From an uncultured Prevotellaceae bacterium (lineage in GTDB: Bacteria > Bacteroidota > Bacteroidia > Bacteroidales > Bacteroidaceae): a DNA stretch of 28,960 nt. The position numbers and the translations under genes were made by a program. The DNA is taken from NCBI GenBank assembly GCA_946644025.1, contig CAMPCG010000004.1, positions 1 through 28,960 on the forward strand, given 5' to 3'. Positions 16,100 through 24,546 of this stretch are shown in pieces; within the stretch, counting starts at the first letter, position 1; the number at the start of each line of letters is the position of its first letter. The notes under the pieces are model-generated. The model ran no database searches. It was given only the letters and a program-made list of their open reading frames with translations, and was not told the origin of the DNA.

Positions 16100-16157
16100 T
16101 GCAAAATGCGTAGCGGAGACGACCTAAACTAACGAAGAAAAACTAACCTATGGACTA

Positions 16158-18950
16158 ATGATGAAAAGACTATTAACCGTGATGCGGGCAGGCATGATGC
16201 TCGCCGCCGTGGGCCTTACGCAGGGTGCCATGGCACAACAGCTGAAAGTAGACATCAGTATCACCAACCGCCAGGCCCAGGAGGTGCAGGAGCCTGGCTA
16301 CGCCCTGTGGCAGGTGGCTCAGGGCAAGACGACGTCGGCCGAGTTCGACGGCATCACCTGCACGCTGTCGTGCGCTGCCGACGCCGACTACGAGGTGCGC
16401 ACGGGCTGGAGCAAGACCTACATACAGAACGCGACTTACAAGGGCCAGAACGGCCGTCTGACCTTCGACGGTGTCTCGCTCGACCCCCGCACCTACGGTT
16501 CGTTCACGCTGCGGCTGGAGGGTCTGCCCGCCGGTCGCCACACCCTGCAGACCTACCACAACTGCTGGGAGAACCCCTCGGCCTTCTACGCCGCCCCGAT
16601 GACCGTCCGTCTGAACGGCGAGGTGGTCCACGAGAACGTCAGGCCGTCGTTCCTGCAGTCCGTGGCTGCCAACGCCACGCTGCTCGTCACGCCGTTCACC
16701 ATTGCCGAGGACGGCGGCGCCGTGGAGCTGGAGTTCAGCACGTCGGCTGCCACCACTCCCGAGGCGTCAGCCGAGGGTCTCACCGAGTTTCAGGCCCCTC
16801 TGCTCAACGCCTTCGAGCTGAACACCGCCGACGTCAGCGTGCAGGCCAAGGAGCCCTCGCCCGCCAACAACGACATGCACGCCGACTGCGACGGCGGCAC
16901 GGTGACGCTCAGCTGGACGGCGGCCAGCGACAAGGTGGTGAAGCACATCGTCTACTTCGAGGAGAGCGAGGCCGACCTTTACAACAAGATTTCCCGCCCC
17001 GAGCTGCCTGCCGACCAGACGACATACACGGTGAGCGACCTCTACAGCGGCCATACCTACTACTGGCGCGTGGACGAGGTCATGGCCGACGGCACCGTCG
17101 GCGAGGGTGCCGTCTGGCGGTTCAAGCCCCGTCAGCTGGCCTTCCCCGAGGCCGAGGGCTACGGCCGCTTTGCCCAGGGTGGGCGCGGCGGCAGCGTCTA
17201 CCACGTGACGAGCCTCTCGGGCGACAACGTGCCCGGCACGCTGAAGTACGGCCTGCTGCTCGACGAGCCCCACACCATCGTCTTCGACGTCTCGGGCATC
17301 ATCGACATGGGCTTCGAGGCCATCTTCACCAAGCCCTACATCACCATAGCCGCCCAGACGGCCCCCGGCAAGGGCATCTGCCTGAAGGGCTCGAACATCA
17401 ACATCGGTTCGGACAACATCTGCCGCTTCGTGCGCTTCAAGCGCGGCCTGGGCACCTACGGCCAGGACACCGGCAACGCCATGGGTCTGAGCGGTGCCGA
17501 CCACTCGATAGTAGACCACTGCACGGCCGCCTGGGGCACCGACGAGACTGTCTCGGGCCGCGGGGCCAAGAACGTCACGTTCCAGTACAGCGGCATCTTC
17601 GAGGCGCTGGGCATCACCGGCCACAAGAACTACTCCGACGGCACCAACCACGGCTATGCCGCCACCATCGACGGCCAGCGCGGCTCGTGGCACCACAACC
17701 TGCTGCTCAACTGCGAGGGCCGCAACTGGTCGATGGGCGGAGGCATGGACGGCCAGAACCGCCCCATCGGCGGCCTGGACCTCTTTAACAACGTGTGCTA
17801 CAACTGGCACGGACGCACCACCGACGGCAACTGCCACGCCGTGAACTTCGTGAACAACTACTACAAGATGGGCCCCGACACGAGCAAGAAGCTGCTCTTC
17901 ACCCAGGACTTCGAGGGCGGCATTGCCGAGGACGGCGTTGACCAGGCCTACATCAACGGCAACATACGCGAGAACAAGGACCACTCGCTCACCCAGCAGA
18001 CCAAGGCTCTGGACAAGAAGGGCGACATCTTCAACGCCCGCGCCAGCAACGGCGGCAAACTGCCCACGACCTACGATTATCAGGTGTCGGAGCCTCTCTT
18101 TGAGTCTTTTGCCACCATCCACACGGCCAAGGACGCGATGAAGATAGTCACCTCTTACGGCGGCGCCACCATGCCCATGCGCGACGAGCAGCACCTGCGC
18201 GTAATCCGCGAGACGCTCGACGGCACGTGGACCTACCGTGGAAGCAAGAGCAATATTCGCGGCGAGATAGACAGCGAGGCCGACATCAGCGGCGCGGCCA
18301 ACGGCGGATGGGAGGAATGGCCCGAGGAGACGCGCCCGGAGGACTGGGACACCGACCAGGACGGTATGCCCGACTGGTGGGAGCGCTGCACGGGCAGCGA
18401 CCCGCAGACCGCCAACCATAACGACGACCCCGACGGCGACGGCTGGACCCTGCTCGAAGACTACCTCGAGTTCATGGCCCACCCCTACGTCATGATTGAG
18501 CCCAACGGCCGCGGCACCATCGACCTCAGCGAGCACTTCGCCGGATTCTTCGGCCAGAACGGCAAGAGCACGACGCCCACCTTCGCGCTCGACCAGGACA
18601 TCGAAAACGGCATCTATGCCCCCAGCATCGACGGCACCACGCTCACCGTCAGTGCCACCAAGCCAGACACGGAGTCTGTCGGCGTGTTCAACGTCACTGC
18701 CGACGACGGCGAGACCACCTTCACCCAGCGCTTCGGCGTAGCCATCACAGGCGGCAAGGCCCTCAAGGGCGACGTCAACCGCGACGGCACGGTCGACGTG
18801 GCCGACATTGCAGCGGTCATCGACGTCATGGCCGCAGCCACCACGACTTCCGGCGCAACAGCGACGGGCAACGCCGACGTGAACAACGACGGAACGGTAG
18901 ACGTGGCCGACATCGCCACCATCATCACCATCATGGCAGGCGCGCAGTAA
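16158..18950 (+). CDS. Secreted pectate lyase (PL1 family) with dockerin-like C-terminus
   Basis: 930 residues. The signal peptide ends near 'TQGAMA|Q'. An N-terminal carbohydrate-binding-type sandwich (~27-235) is followed by an FN3-like domain (~240-325, 'YTVSDLYSGHTYYWRVDEV'). The beta-helix begins 'AFPEAEGYGRFAQGGRGGSVYHVTSL' at ~327 and runs to ~675. It includes 'PHTIVFDVSGII', 'GLSGADHSIVDHCTAAWGTDE' and 'KNVTFQYSGIFEAL', the PL1 pectate-lyase signature strands. A calcium-rich segment (~729-760, 'DWDTDQDGMPDWWE...DPDGDGW') precedes two dockerin-like repeats (GDVNRDGTVDVADI and ADVNNDGTVDVADI, from ~870). It should cleave pectate/polygalacturonate by beta-elimination outside the cell. 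The start could be 16158 or 16161 (Met-Met). It is followed by 415 nt without a gene. Confidence 0.85.
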   Translation: MMKRLLTVMRAGMMLAAVGLTQGAMAQQLKVDISITNRQAQEVQEPGYALWQVAQGKTTSAEFDGITCTLSCAADADYEVRTGWSKTYIQNATYKGQNGRLTFDGVSLDPRTYGSFTLRLEGLPAGRHTLQTYHNCWENPSAFYAAPMTVRLNGEVVHENVRPSFLQSVAANATLLVTPFTIAEDGGAVELEFSTSAATTPEASAEGLTEFQAPLLNAFELNTADVSVQAKEPSPANNDMHADCDGGTVTLSWTAASDKVVKHIVYFEESEADLYNKISRPELPADQTTYTVSDLYSGHTYYWRVDEVMADGTVGEGAVWRFKPRQLAFPEAEGYGRFAQGGRGGSVYHVTSLSGDNVPGTLKYGLLLDEPHTIVFDVSGIIDMGFEAIFTKPYITIAAQTAPGKGICLKGSNINIGSDNICRFVRFKRGLGTYGQDTGNAMGLSGADHSIVDHCTAAWGTDETVSGRGAKNVTFQYSGIFEALGITGHKNYSDGTNHGYAATIDGQRGSWHHNLLLNCEGRNWSMGGGMDGQNRPIGGLDLFNNVCYNWHGRTTDGNCHAVNFVNNYYKMGPDTSKKLLFTQDFEGGIAEDGVDQAYINGNIRENKDHSLTQQTKALDKKGDIFNARASNGGKLPTTYDYQVSEPLFESFATIHTAKDAMKIVTSYGGATMPMRDEQHLRVIRETLDGTWTYRGSKSNIRGEIDSEADISGAANGGWEEWPEETRPEDWDTDQDGMPDWWERCTGSDPQTANHNDDPDGDGWTLLEDYLEFMAHPYVMIEPNGRGTIDLSEHFAGFFGQNGKSTTPTFALDQDIENGIYAPSIDGTTLTVSATKPDTESVGVFNVTADDGETTFTQRFGVAITGGKALKGDVNRDGTVDVADIAAVIDVMAAATTTSGATATGNADVNNDGTVDVADIATIITIMAGAQ

Positions 18951-19035
18951 GGGCGGGCAGAGCGTAACAAGTAGCCAGTAAATAGCGACGACAGGACACC
19001 CTCCCTTACTCCCAGACTCCTTAGAGATTAAAATT

Positions 19036-19140
19036 TACAAACACTGACAGTATTTCTATAAACGCCGTCAGTGTTTGTACAAACCACGTCGGCGTTTGTA
19101 CAAACCACGGCGGTGTTTATACAAACACTGACGTGGTTTG
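19036..19140. repeat. Five tandem 21-bp units with palindromic halves
   Basis: Units start at 19036, 19057, 19078, 19099 and 19120 and are all exactly 21 nt. Each begins TAyAAAC and, except the first, ends GTTTG or GTTTA, so every unit is itself an inverted repeat. The cores vary (ACTGAC, GCCGTC, CACGTC, CACGGC). A partial sixth unit, TAGATTTG, follows. Twenty-one bases is two DNA turns, so bound proteins would sit on one face. It lies ~225 nt upstream of the amylase gene. It is not a CRISPR array, because there are no unique spacers. Confidence 0.85.
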
Positions 19141-19214
19141 TAGATTTGCTCCGACCCCCGCCGTCAAGAGAACGTACCCCTCTGAGCTTTTCCCCGGCTC
19201 TCTCTCAACCATGC

Positions 19215-19243
19215 GACGCAGGCGCCGTTTCGCCTGGTCGCGC
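19215..19243. other. GC-rich hairpin upstream of the operator
   Basis: GCGAC-g-CAGGCG, a 6-nt loop, then CGCCTG-GTCGC form an 11-bp stem with one bulge, ending seven nt before the LacI-type palindrome. There is no T-tract, so termination of the pectate lyase transcript is not obvious. Confidence 0.5.
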
Positions 19244-19249
19244 CTACGT

Positions 19250-19265
19250 GTAAACGTTTGCACTT
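19250..19265. promoter_or_regulatory. LacI-family-type operator upstream of amylase
   Basis: GTGTAAACGTTTGCAC is a palindrome with central CG, 7 of 8 pairs Watson-Crick and the eighth G-T. It fits the general LacI-family pattern TGnAAnCGnTnnCA. It is centred about 75 nt upstream of the presumed amylase transcription start, so a bound regulator might activate rather than block. No lacI-type gene is in the window. Confidence 0.6.
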
Positions 19266-19317
19266 AAATGCCACCTATTTAGTGTTAAAGAAATCGACGC
19301 CGCACTGCATATTTTTT

Positions 19318-19325
19318 TAATTTTG
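19318..19325 (+). promoter_or_regulatory. -7 element of the amylase promoter
   Basis: TAATTTTG matches TAnnTTTG, with the ATG 40 nt downstream. The expected -33 position (19295-19298) reads CGAC-like sequence, not TTTG. The promoter may therefore be weak without an activator, which agrees with an operator placed upstream. Confidence 0.6.
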
Positions 19326-19365
19326 CGACGAAAAGCGACTTATTTTAACTAAAACATTAAATATT

Positions 19366-22300
19366 ATGAAAAAACTATTAACACTACTCTTGCTGCTCGT
19401 GGCCTCGACGGCCGTGAGCATGGCACAGGACACGTGGACCGTGGCCGGCACGGCTGCCGCGCTGAACGGCAATGACAGCTGGTCGACGACCAATGCCGAC
19501 AACGACATGACGTCGGCCGACGGCGTGAACTACACGCTGACCGTAACGAACTGCACGCTGGAGAAGGGCGTAACCTACGAATACAAGGTGGCAAAGAACC
19601 ATGCCTGGACTGAGGCATACCCCGGCTCCAACAAGACGTTCACCGTAGGCGAGACCGCCATCTACACCGTGGAATACAAGTTCAACGCCACCACCCACGA
19701 CGTGAGCGAGACGACCACCAAGACCGGCCAGGCCGGAGCCATCACCCACACCTACAGCGTGGCCGGAGCGCCGGCATCGGTCTTCGGAACTGAATGGGAC
19801 CCGACCAGCACCGCCACCGACATGACGAAGGGTGCCGACGGCCTCTACACCTGGAAGGCCGAGGGCGTAGTGCTGCCCAAGGACCAGAAGGTGGAGTTCA
19901 AGGTCGTGACCGACCACAGCTGGGGAGCCGCCTATCCTGCCAGCAACTACGAGCTGGTCATTGAGGAGAACGGTACGTATGACATCACCGTGACGTTCAA
20001 CGAGCAGACGAAGGCCGTTGAGGGCTTCGCCGAGAAGAAAGGCTCGGCCGTGATAGAGAGCGTCTACGTCGTGGCGGGCAGCAGCGAGCAGCTCTTCGGC
20101 ACCACGTGGGACGCCACCGCCGAGGCCAACAAGATGGAGAGCCAGGCCGACGGCACCTACGCCAAGACCTACTCCAACGTGAGCCTTCCCGAGGGAACCA
20201 TCGAGTGGAAGGTGGTGCTCAACGGCGTCACCTGGATTCCCGACCTGAGCGACAACCTGACCATCTACGTGCCTGCAGCCGGCGCCTACGACGTCATCTT
20301 CACCTACATCCCCACGACGATGACTCCCACGGCCAAGCTGATGCAGGACGGCAAGGAAATCGACGTGAAGCCCATCGTCAAGGGCGAGGGCTGGCCCGCC
20401 AACTACGGCGGCGTGATGCTGCAGGGCTTCTACTGGAACTCGTTCGAGGACACGCAGTGGCGCAACCTCACCGCCCAGGCCGACACGCTGACGAAGTACT
20501 TCGACATACTCTGGGTGCCCAACTCGGCCAACTGCGTCTCGGCCAACAGCATGGGCTACATGCCCGTCTACTGGCTCGACCAGCGCAGCTCCTTCGGCTC
20601 GCGCGAGCGCTACCTCACCGAGATGATTACCGCCTTCCACGAGCGCGGCTCGAAGGTCATAGAGGACGTGGTGCTCAACCATAAGGCTCCCGTGGGCAAG
20701 GACGGCTCCTACATCGACTTCGCCAACGAGTCGAAGACCGTAGACGGCGTGGACTACGTGCTCAACTGGACGGGCGCCGACATCTGCCAGAACGACGACG
20801 GCGGATATGTCAAGGAGCTGGGCTACGACGTGACCGGCGCCAACGACACCGGCGACGACTTCAGCGGCGCACGCGACCTGGACCACACCTCGGCGAACGT
20901 GCAGCAGAACTGCATCACCTACCTGAACTACCTGCTCAACGTGCTGAAGTACGACGGCTACCGCCTCGACATGGTGAAGGGCTACGCCGCCGAATACACC
21001 AAGATGTATAACGAGGCCACGAAGCCCGAGTTCTGCGTCGGCGAGTACTGGGACGGCTACGATGCCATCATGAACTGGGTGGCCGGCACGGGCTACACCT
21101 CGGCCGCCTTCGACTTCCCGCTGAAGTACGTCTTCCGCGATGCCTTCGGCGGCGGAGACTGGAGCGCCTTCAACACCAAGGGCATGGCCGGCGACCCCGA
21201 CGCCTGCCGCTACGCCATCACCTTCGTCGACAACCACGACACCTACGAGAACGAGGGACGACTCGTCAACGGAGTGCTCGGAGCCAACGCCTTCATACTG
21301 GCCATGCCCGGCACGCCCTGCGTCTTCCTCAAGCACTGGCAGCGCTACCCCATCGCCATCGGCAACATGATCCTGGCACGTAAGGCCGCCGGCATCACCA
21401 ACCAGAGCACCATCACCGAGCAGAAGCTGCTCGACGGCGGATACGTCATCAAGGTGCAGGGAACGAAGGGCACCGTGCTCTGCATGGCAGGAAGCCCGCA
21501 GTATGACACCACAGGATTCAAGCAGATAGCACGCGGACAGAACTTCGCCTACTACGTGTCGGACAACGTCACCGTAGAGGGACTGCGCGAGGGCAACGAC
21601 GACGACGAGCTGAAGGACATCACCGTCAACGTCAGCGCCGAAGAGGCACCCTACGTCTACGCATGGGACTACAGCGGAGCCGAAATGCTCGGACCCTGGC
21701 CCGGACAGCAGCTCACAGAGACCACCACGGCCAAGGACGGCACGAAGTTCTGGACCGTAGGTTTCAGCAAGGTGCCCGTCAACATCATCTTCAACAACGG
21801 CAGCGACGTGCAGACGGCCAACATCGAAAACATCACCCACGACAGCTACTACACCTTCGACGCTACCAACGCCGACAAGGAGAAGAACTGGACCGACATC
21901 ACCTCGCAGTACTACACGCCCACGGTCACACTGCCCGAGTGCGCCAAGGAGATAGAGGGGCACCTCTACGTCTACTTCCAGGGTGCCAAGGACTATGACA
22001 CGCCCTACGCCTGGGTATGGGGCAATGAGGGCAAGAGCTTCTGCACCGACACCAACTGGCCCGGCGACAAGATGACCAAGGCCGGATATGACAGCGAGGG
22101 CCACGCCATCTGGCTCTGGGACGGAGGCGAGATAGCCGCCGACGCAGAGATGCCCACAGAGCTGCTCTTCAGCAACCACGGCGCACCGCAGACCGACAAC
22201 TTCAAGTTCGTCAACGGAGGCTACTACGACGTGACGGGATTCCTCACCAGCGTCATCAAGAGCGCCGAGAAGGGCGACGTCAATGAGGACGGAGCCGTAG

Positions 22301-22431
22301 ACGTGGCCGACATCGCTGCCATCATCAGCGTCATGGCAGGAACGGAGAGCTACGCCAACGCCGACGTCAACGGAGACAAGAGCGTAGACGTGGCCGACAT
22401 ATCGACCGTCATCAGCATCATGGCACAGTAA
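19366..22431 (+). CDS. Secreted GH13 alpha-amylase with X25-like and CBM26-like modules and dockerin-like end
   Basis: 1021 residues. The signal peptide is MKKLLTLLLLLVASTAVSMA. Three ~100-residue modules (~22-130, 130-220, 225-335) share 'VAG....LG..WD......M....DG.Y......V' and 'YEYKV...W', like amylopullulanase X25 modules. The GH13 barrel starts at ~346 ('YGGVMLQGFYWNSFEDTQW'). The catalytic triad is visible: Asp535 in DGYRLDMVKGY (nucleophile), Glu560 in VGEYWDG (acid/base) and Asp625 in FVDNHDT. Two starch-binding CBM26-like modules follow (~750-830 and ~865-950, 'APYVYAWDYSG...WPGQQL', 'VNIIFNNG'). The dockerin-like pair is at ~965-1021. It should hydrolyse alpha-1,4-glucan outside the cell. 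It probably heads the operon with the starch-binding protein and acyltransferase. A LacI-type operator and 21-bp repeats lie upstream. Confidence 0.9.
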   Translation: MKKLLTLLLLLVASTAVSMAQDTWTVAGTAAALNGNDSWSTTNADNDMTSADGVNYTLTVTNCTLEKGVTYEYKVAKNHAWTEAYPGSNKTFTVGETAIYTVEYKFNATTHDVSETTTKTGQAGAITHTYSVAGAPASVFGTEWDPTSTATDMTKGADGLYTWKAEGVVLPKDQKVEFKVVTDHSWGAAYPASNYELVIEENGTYDITVTFNEQTKAVEGFAEKKGSAVIESVYVVAGSSEQLFGTTWDATAEANKMESQADGTYAKTYSNVSLPEGTIEWKVVLNGVTWIPDLSDNLTIYVPAAGAYDVIFTYIPTTMTPTAKLMQDGKEIDVKPIVKGEGWPANYGGVMLQGFYWNSFEDTQWRNLTAQADTLTKYFDILWVPNSANCVSANSMGYMPVYWLDQRSSFGSRERYLTEMITAFHERGSKVIEDVVLNHKAPVGKDGSYIDFANESKTVDGVDYVLNWTGADICQNDDGGYVKELGYDVTGANDTGDDFSGARDLDHTSANVQQNCITYLNYLLNVLKYDGYRLDMVKGYAAEYTKMYNEATKPEFCVGEYWDGYDAIMNWVAGTGYTSAAFDFPLKYVFRDAFGGGDWSAFNTKGMAGDPDACRYAITFVDNHDTYENEGRLVNGVLGANAFILAMPGTPCVFLKHWQRYPIAIGNMILARKAAGITNQSTITEQKLLDGGYVIKVQGTKGTVLCMAGSPQYDTTGFKQIARGQNFAYYVSDNVTVEGLREGNDDDELKDITVNVSAEEAPYVYAWDYSGAEMLGPWPGQQLTETTTAKDGTKFWTVGFSKVPVNIIFNNGSDVQTANIENITHDSYYTFDATNADKEKNWTDITSQYYTPTVTLPECAKEIEGHLYVYFQGAKDYDTPYAWVWGNEGKSFCTDTNWPGDKMTKAGYDSEGHAIWLWDGGEIAADAEMPTELLFSNHGAPQTDNFKFVNGGYYDVTGFLTSVIKSAEKGDVNEDGAVDVADIAAIISVMAGTESYANADVNGDKSVDVADISTVISIMAQ

Positions 22432-22458
22432 ACTTTAAACATTATTATTAATACACGC

Positions 22459-22488
22459 GCGGGGCGGCGGGCCAACCGCCGTCCCCGC
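22459..22488 (+). other. Strong GC hairpin between amylase and starch-binding genes
   Basis: GCGGGGCGGCGG (22459-22470) pairs with 22476-22488 apart from one bulged base, with a 5-nt loop. It is followed by AAAAAC rather than T, so on the + strand it is not a terminator. It may protect or process the mRNA between cistrons. Confidence 0.65.
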
Positions 22489-22508
22489 CCAAAAACAACA
22501 CTACAACA

Positions 22509-23465
22509 ATGAAGAAACTTTTACTTTCAATGCTCGTGGCCATGATGGCCATGACGTCACAGGCCGCCATCACCGTCTACGTGCAGGCCGAAGAGGCTCC
22601 CTACATCTGGGCATGGGGCGGCTCAGGCAACATCTTCTCAGTGGCATGGCCCGGACCTCAGCTCACAGAGAAGAAAACCGTAACCAACACCACCACCGGC
22701 GAACCGACCGAGTTCTGGTACTACACCTTCGACGAGAGCATCACGCTCGTCAACATCCTCTTCAACAACGGCGGCGAGGGACCCACACACCTCGACGTAA
22801 AGCAGACAAAGGACATCAACGGCATCACCACCGACCGCTACTTCACCTACGACGGAGCCAGCGGCTGGACTGACATCACCGAGCAGTTCGGAGGCGAGAT
22901 ACCCGATGCAGAGGTGCAGTCGCTCATACTCGTGGGCAACCACAACGAGTGGTCGGGCGAGAACCCCTACACATTCGACGTGATAGAGAGCGGAAAGACC
23001 TTCAAGGGAACCCTCACCGTCGACCTCACCGGCATGGAGATTACCGACAACCTCTGGCAGTTCAAGATTCGCCCCAACGCCCAGGGATGGGTGGGCTACT
23101 ATGAGAACGTGACCATCAACGCCCCCGAGTGGTGCTACGAGTCAATGGCCGACGGCAACTTCGAGGTGGACCTCGAGGCCGACGCAGTGGTGGCCAACGG
23201 ACCCAAGTTCAAGATTGATGCCGAGTGGGCCGGAGGCAAGGACTACGAGTGGGGCTGGACCGTCAGCGTCGCTCTTGCCACAGGCGAAACGAAGGTGATA
23301 GGCGACGTCAACGGCGACGGCGCCGTAGACGTGGCCGACATCTCCAGCATCATCACCATCATGGCCGAAAGCACCAACGACCTCAAGGGCGACGTCAACG
23401 GTGACGGCTCGGTAGACGTGGCCGACATCTCAAACGTCATTACCATCATGGCCGGCGGCGAATAA
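22509..23465 (+). CDS. Secreted starch-binding protein with dockerin-like end (no catalytic domain)
   Basis: 318 residues. The signal peptide is MKKLLLSMLVAMMAMTSQA. A CBM26-like module (~26-115) has 'AEEAPYIWAWGGSG...WPGPQL', 'FWYYTF' and 'VNILFNNGG', matching the module at ~750 of the upstream amylase. A second sandwich (~137-255, 'LILVGNHNEWSGENPYTFDVI...GTLTVDLTG...FKIRPN') resembles SusE/SusF-type starch-binding domains. The end (~262-318) has two dockerin-like repeats, GDVNGDGAVDVADI and GDVNGDGSVDVADI. No hydrolase motif is present, so it likely captures or presents starch. It sits 77 nt after the amylase and 22 nt before the acyltransferase gene. Confidence 0.8.
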   Translation: MKKLLLSMLVAMMAMTSQAAITVYVQAEEAPYIWAWGGSGNIFSVAWPGPQLTEKKTVTNTTTGEPTEFWYYTFDESITLVNILFNNGGEGPTHLDVKQTKDINGITTDRYFTYDGASGWTDITEQFGGEIPDAEVQSLILVGNHNEWSGENPYTFDVIESGKTFKGTLTVDLTGMEITDNLWQFKIRPNAQGWVGYYENVTINAPEWCYESMADGNFEVDLEADAVVANGPKFKIDAEWAGGKDYEWGWTVSVALATGETKVIGDVNGDGAVDVADISSIITIMAESTNDLKGDVNGDGSVDVADISNVITIMAGGE

Positions 23466-23487
23466 ACCAACAGAACGAAAAAAAAGA

Positions 23488-24324
23488 ATGAAAGCCATAC
23501 AATGTTTCGACGAACTGGTGGGACGCCTCGCGGAGTCCCGCCAGCGTCGTCGCGTTGCTGTAGTATGCGGCCGCGACGAAAGCACCAGCCAAGCCGTAGC
23601 ACAGGCTCAGGAGGCAGGATTCTGCGAACCCATCTTCGTCGACGATGACGACGTGGACGTGGCGGCAGCCAAAGCCGTCAGCCTGGTGCGCGAAGGAAAA
23701 GCCGACGTGCTGATGAAGGGACTGCTCAACACCGACAACCTGGTGAAGGCCATCCTCAACAAAGAGACAGGCATACTGCCAAAGGGCAACGTGCTCACAC
23801 ACATCACCTGCGCCAAGGTTCCGCAGTACGACAAACTGCTCTTCCTCACCGACGTGGCCGTCATACCCTACCCCACCCTGGAGCAGCGCGAACAGCAGCT
23901 GCGCTACCTCCTCGCCCTTTGCCGCAAGATGGGCATCGACGAGCCGCGCGTGGCACTCATCAACTGCTCGGAGAAGGTGAACGCCAAGCACTTCCCCGTC
24001 ACCGTAGACTACCGCACGCTGGTGGAGCGCTCCCAGCAGGGCGAGTTCGGACCCTGCATCGTCGACGGACCGCTCGACCTCAAGACGGCCCTCTCGCCAC
24101 AGGCCCTACACAAGAAGGGCATCGAGTCGCCAGTGGAAGGCCGCGCCGACGGACTCATCTTCTCAGACATACAGGCCGGAAACGTCTTCTACAAGTCCAT
24201 CACCCTCTTCTGCCAGGCACAGACGGCAGCCATACTCCAAGGCCCCCAGTCGCCGGTAGTGCTCACCAGCCGGGCCGACAGCATAGACTCAAAGTTCTAC
24301 AGCCTCGCACTGGCCTGCATCTGA
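23488..24324 (+). CDS. ptb: Phosphate butyryl/acetyltransferase (PTA/PTB family)
   Basis: 278 residues. Family hallmarks are 'ADVLMKGLLNTDNLVKAILNKETGI', 'LTDVAVIPYPTLEQ', 'CSEKVNAKHFPVTVD', 'GPCIVDGPLDLKTALSP', 'GRADGLIFSDIQAGNVFYKSIT' and 'PVVLTSRADSIDSKFYSLALA'. These are typical of phosphate butyryltransferases and the bifunctional enoyl-CoA hydratase/phosphate acyltransferase family. It would convert acyl-CoA plus phosphate to acyl-phosphate and CoA in the cytoplasm. Whether the acyl group is butyryl, acetyl or branched-chain cannot be read from sequence. The usual partner, butyrate kinase (buk), does not follow; an AraC-type regulator comes next. The 22-nt gap to the starch-binding gene suggests one transcript. 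Confidence 0.85.
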   Translation: MKAIQCFDELVGRLAESRQRRRVAVVCGRDESTSQAVAQAQEAGFCEPIFVDDDDVDVAAAKAVSLVREGKADVLMKGLLNTDNLVKAILNKETGILPKGNVLTHITCAKVPQYDKLLFLTDVAVIPYPTLEQREQQLRYLLALCRKMGIDEPRVALINCSEKVNAKHFPVTVDYRTLVERSQQGEFGPCIVDGPLDLKTALSPQALHKKGIESPVEGRADGLIFSDIQAGNVFYKSITLFCQAQTAAILQGPQSPVVLTSRADSIDSKFYSLALACI

Positions 24325-24516
24325 AGAATCAAGTAAACAAAAACACAAAAACTAACCAAGAAAGAAGAAAGGAAGAGAAACAAACATATTGATATTAGTC
24401 AAGTTTTAGGCCGCAGGGTGTTCAAAAGGGAGAAATCATTGTCCGCAATTGGAACTATTGGTAAATATCGACAACATTTCTCTCTATTTGATAAGCGCTA
24501 TATTAAAAAAAATTTA

Positions 24517-24524
24517 GACCTTTG
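24517..24524 (+). promoter_or_regulatory. Possible -7 element of the AraC gene
   Basis: GACCTTTG is one base off TAnnTTTG and lies 23 nt before the ATG at 24547. The nearest upstream TTTG (24487-24490) is 26 nt away, too far for a consensus promoter. Its location supports the downstream start codon. Region 24325-24546 otherwise holds only A-rich sequence without a gene. Confidence 0.35.
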
Positions 24525-24546
24525 CGCCCACAAAAAACTAAAGCGT

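Noticed and set aside
16767..18536. 589-residue minus-strand frame opposite the pectate lyase
   Set aside because: Val/Ala/Gly-rich translation typical of antisense GC-rich codons, with no domains and no promoter.
19071..19253. 60-residue frame in the amylase upstream gap
   Set aside because: It consists mainly of the 21-bp repeats read as protein, with no start context or homology.
19384..22179. 931-residue minus-strand frame opposite the amylase
   Set aside because: Same antisense artefact. The sense frame carries a complete GH13 triad and a signal peptide.
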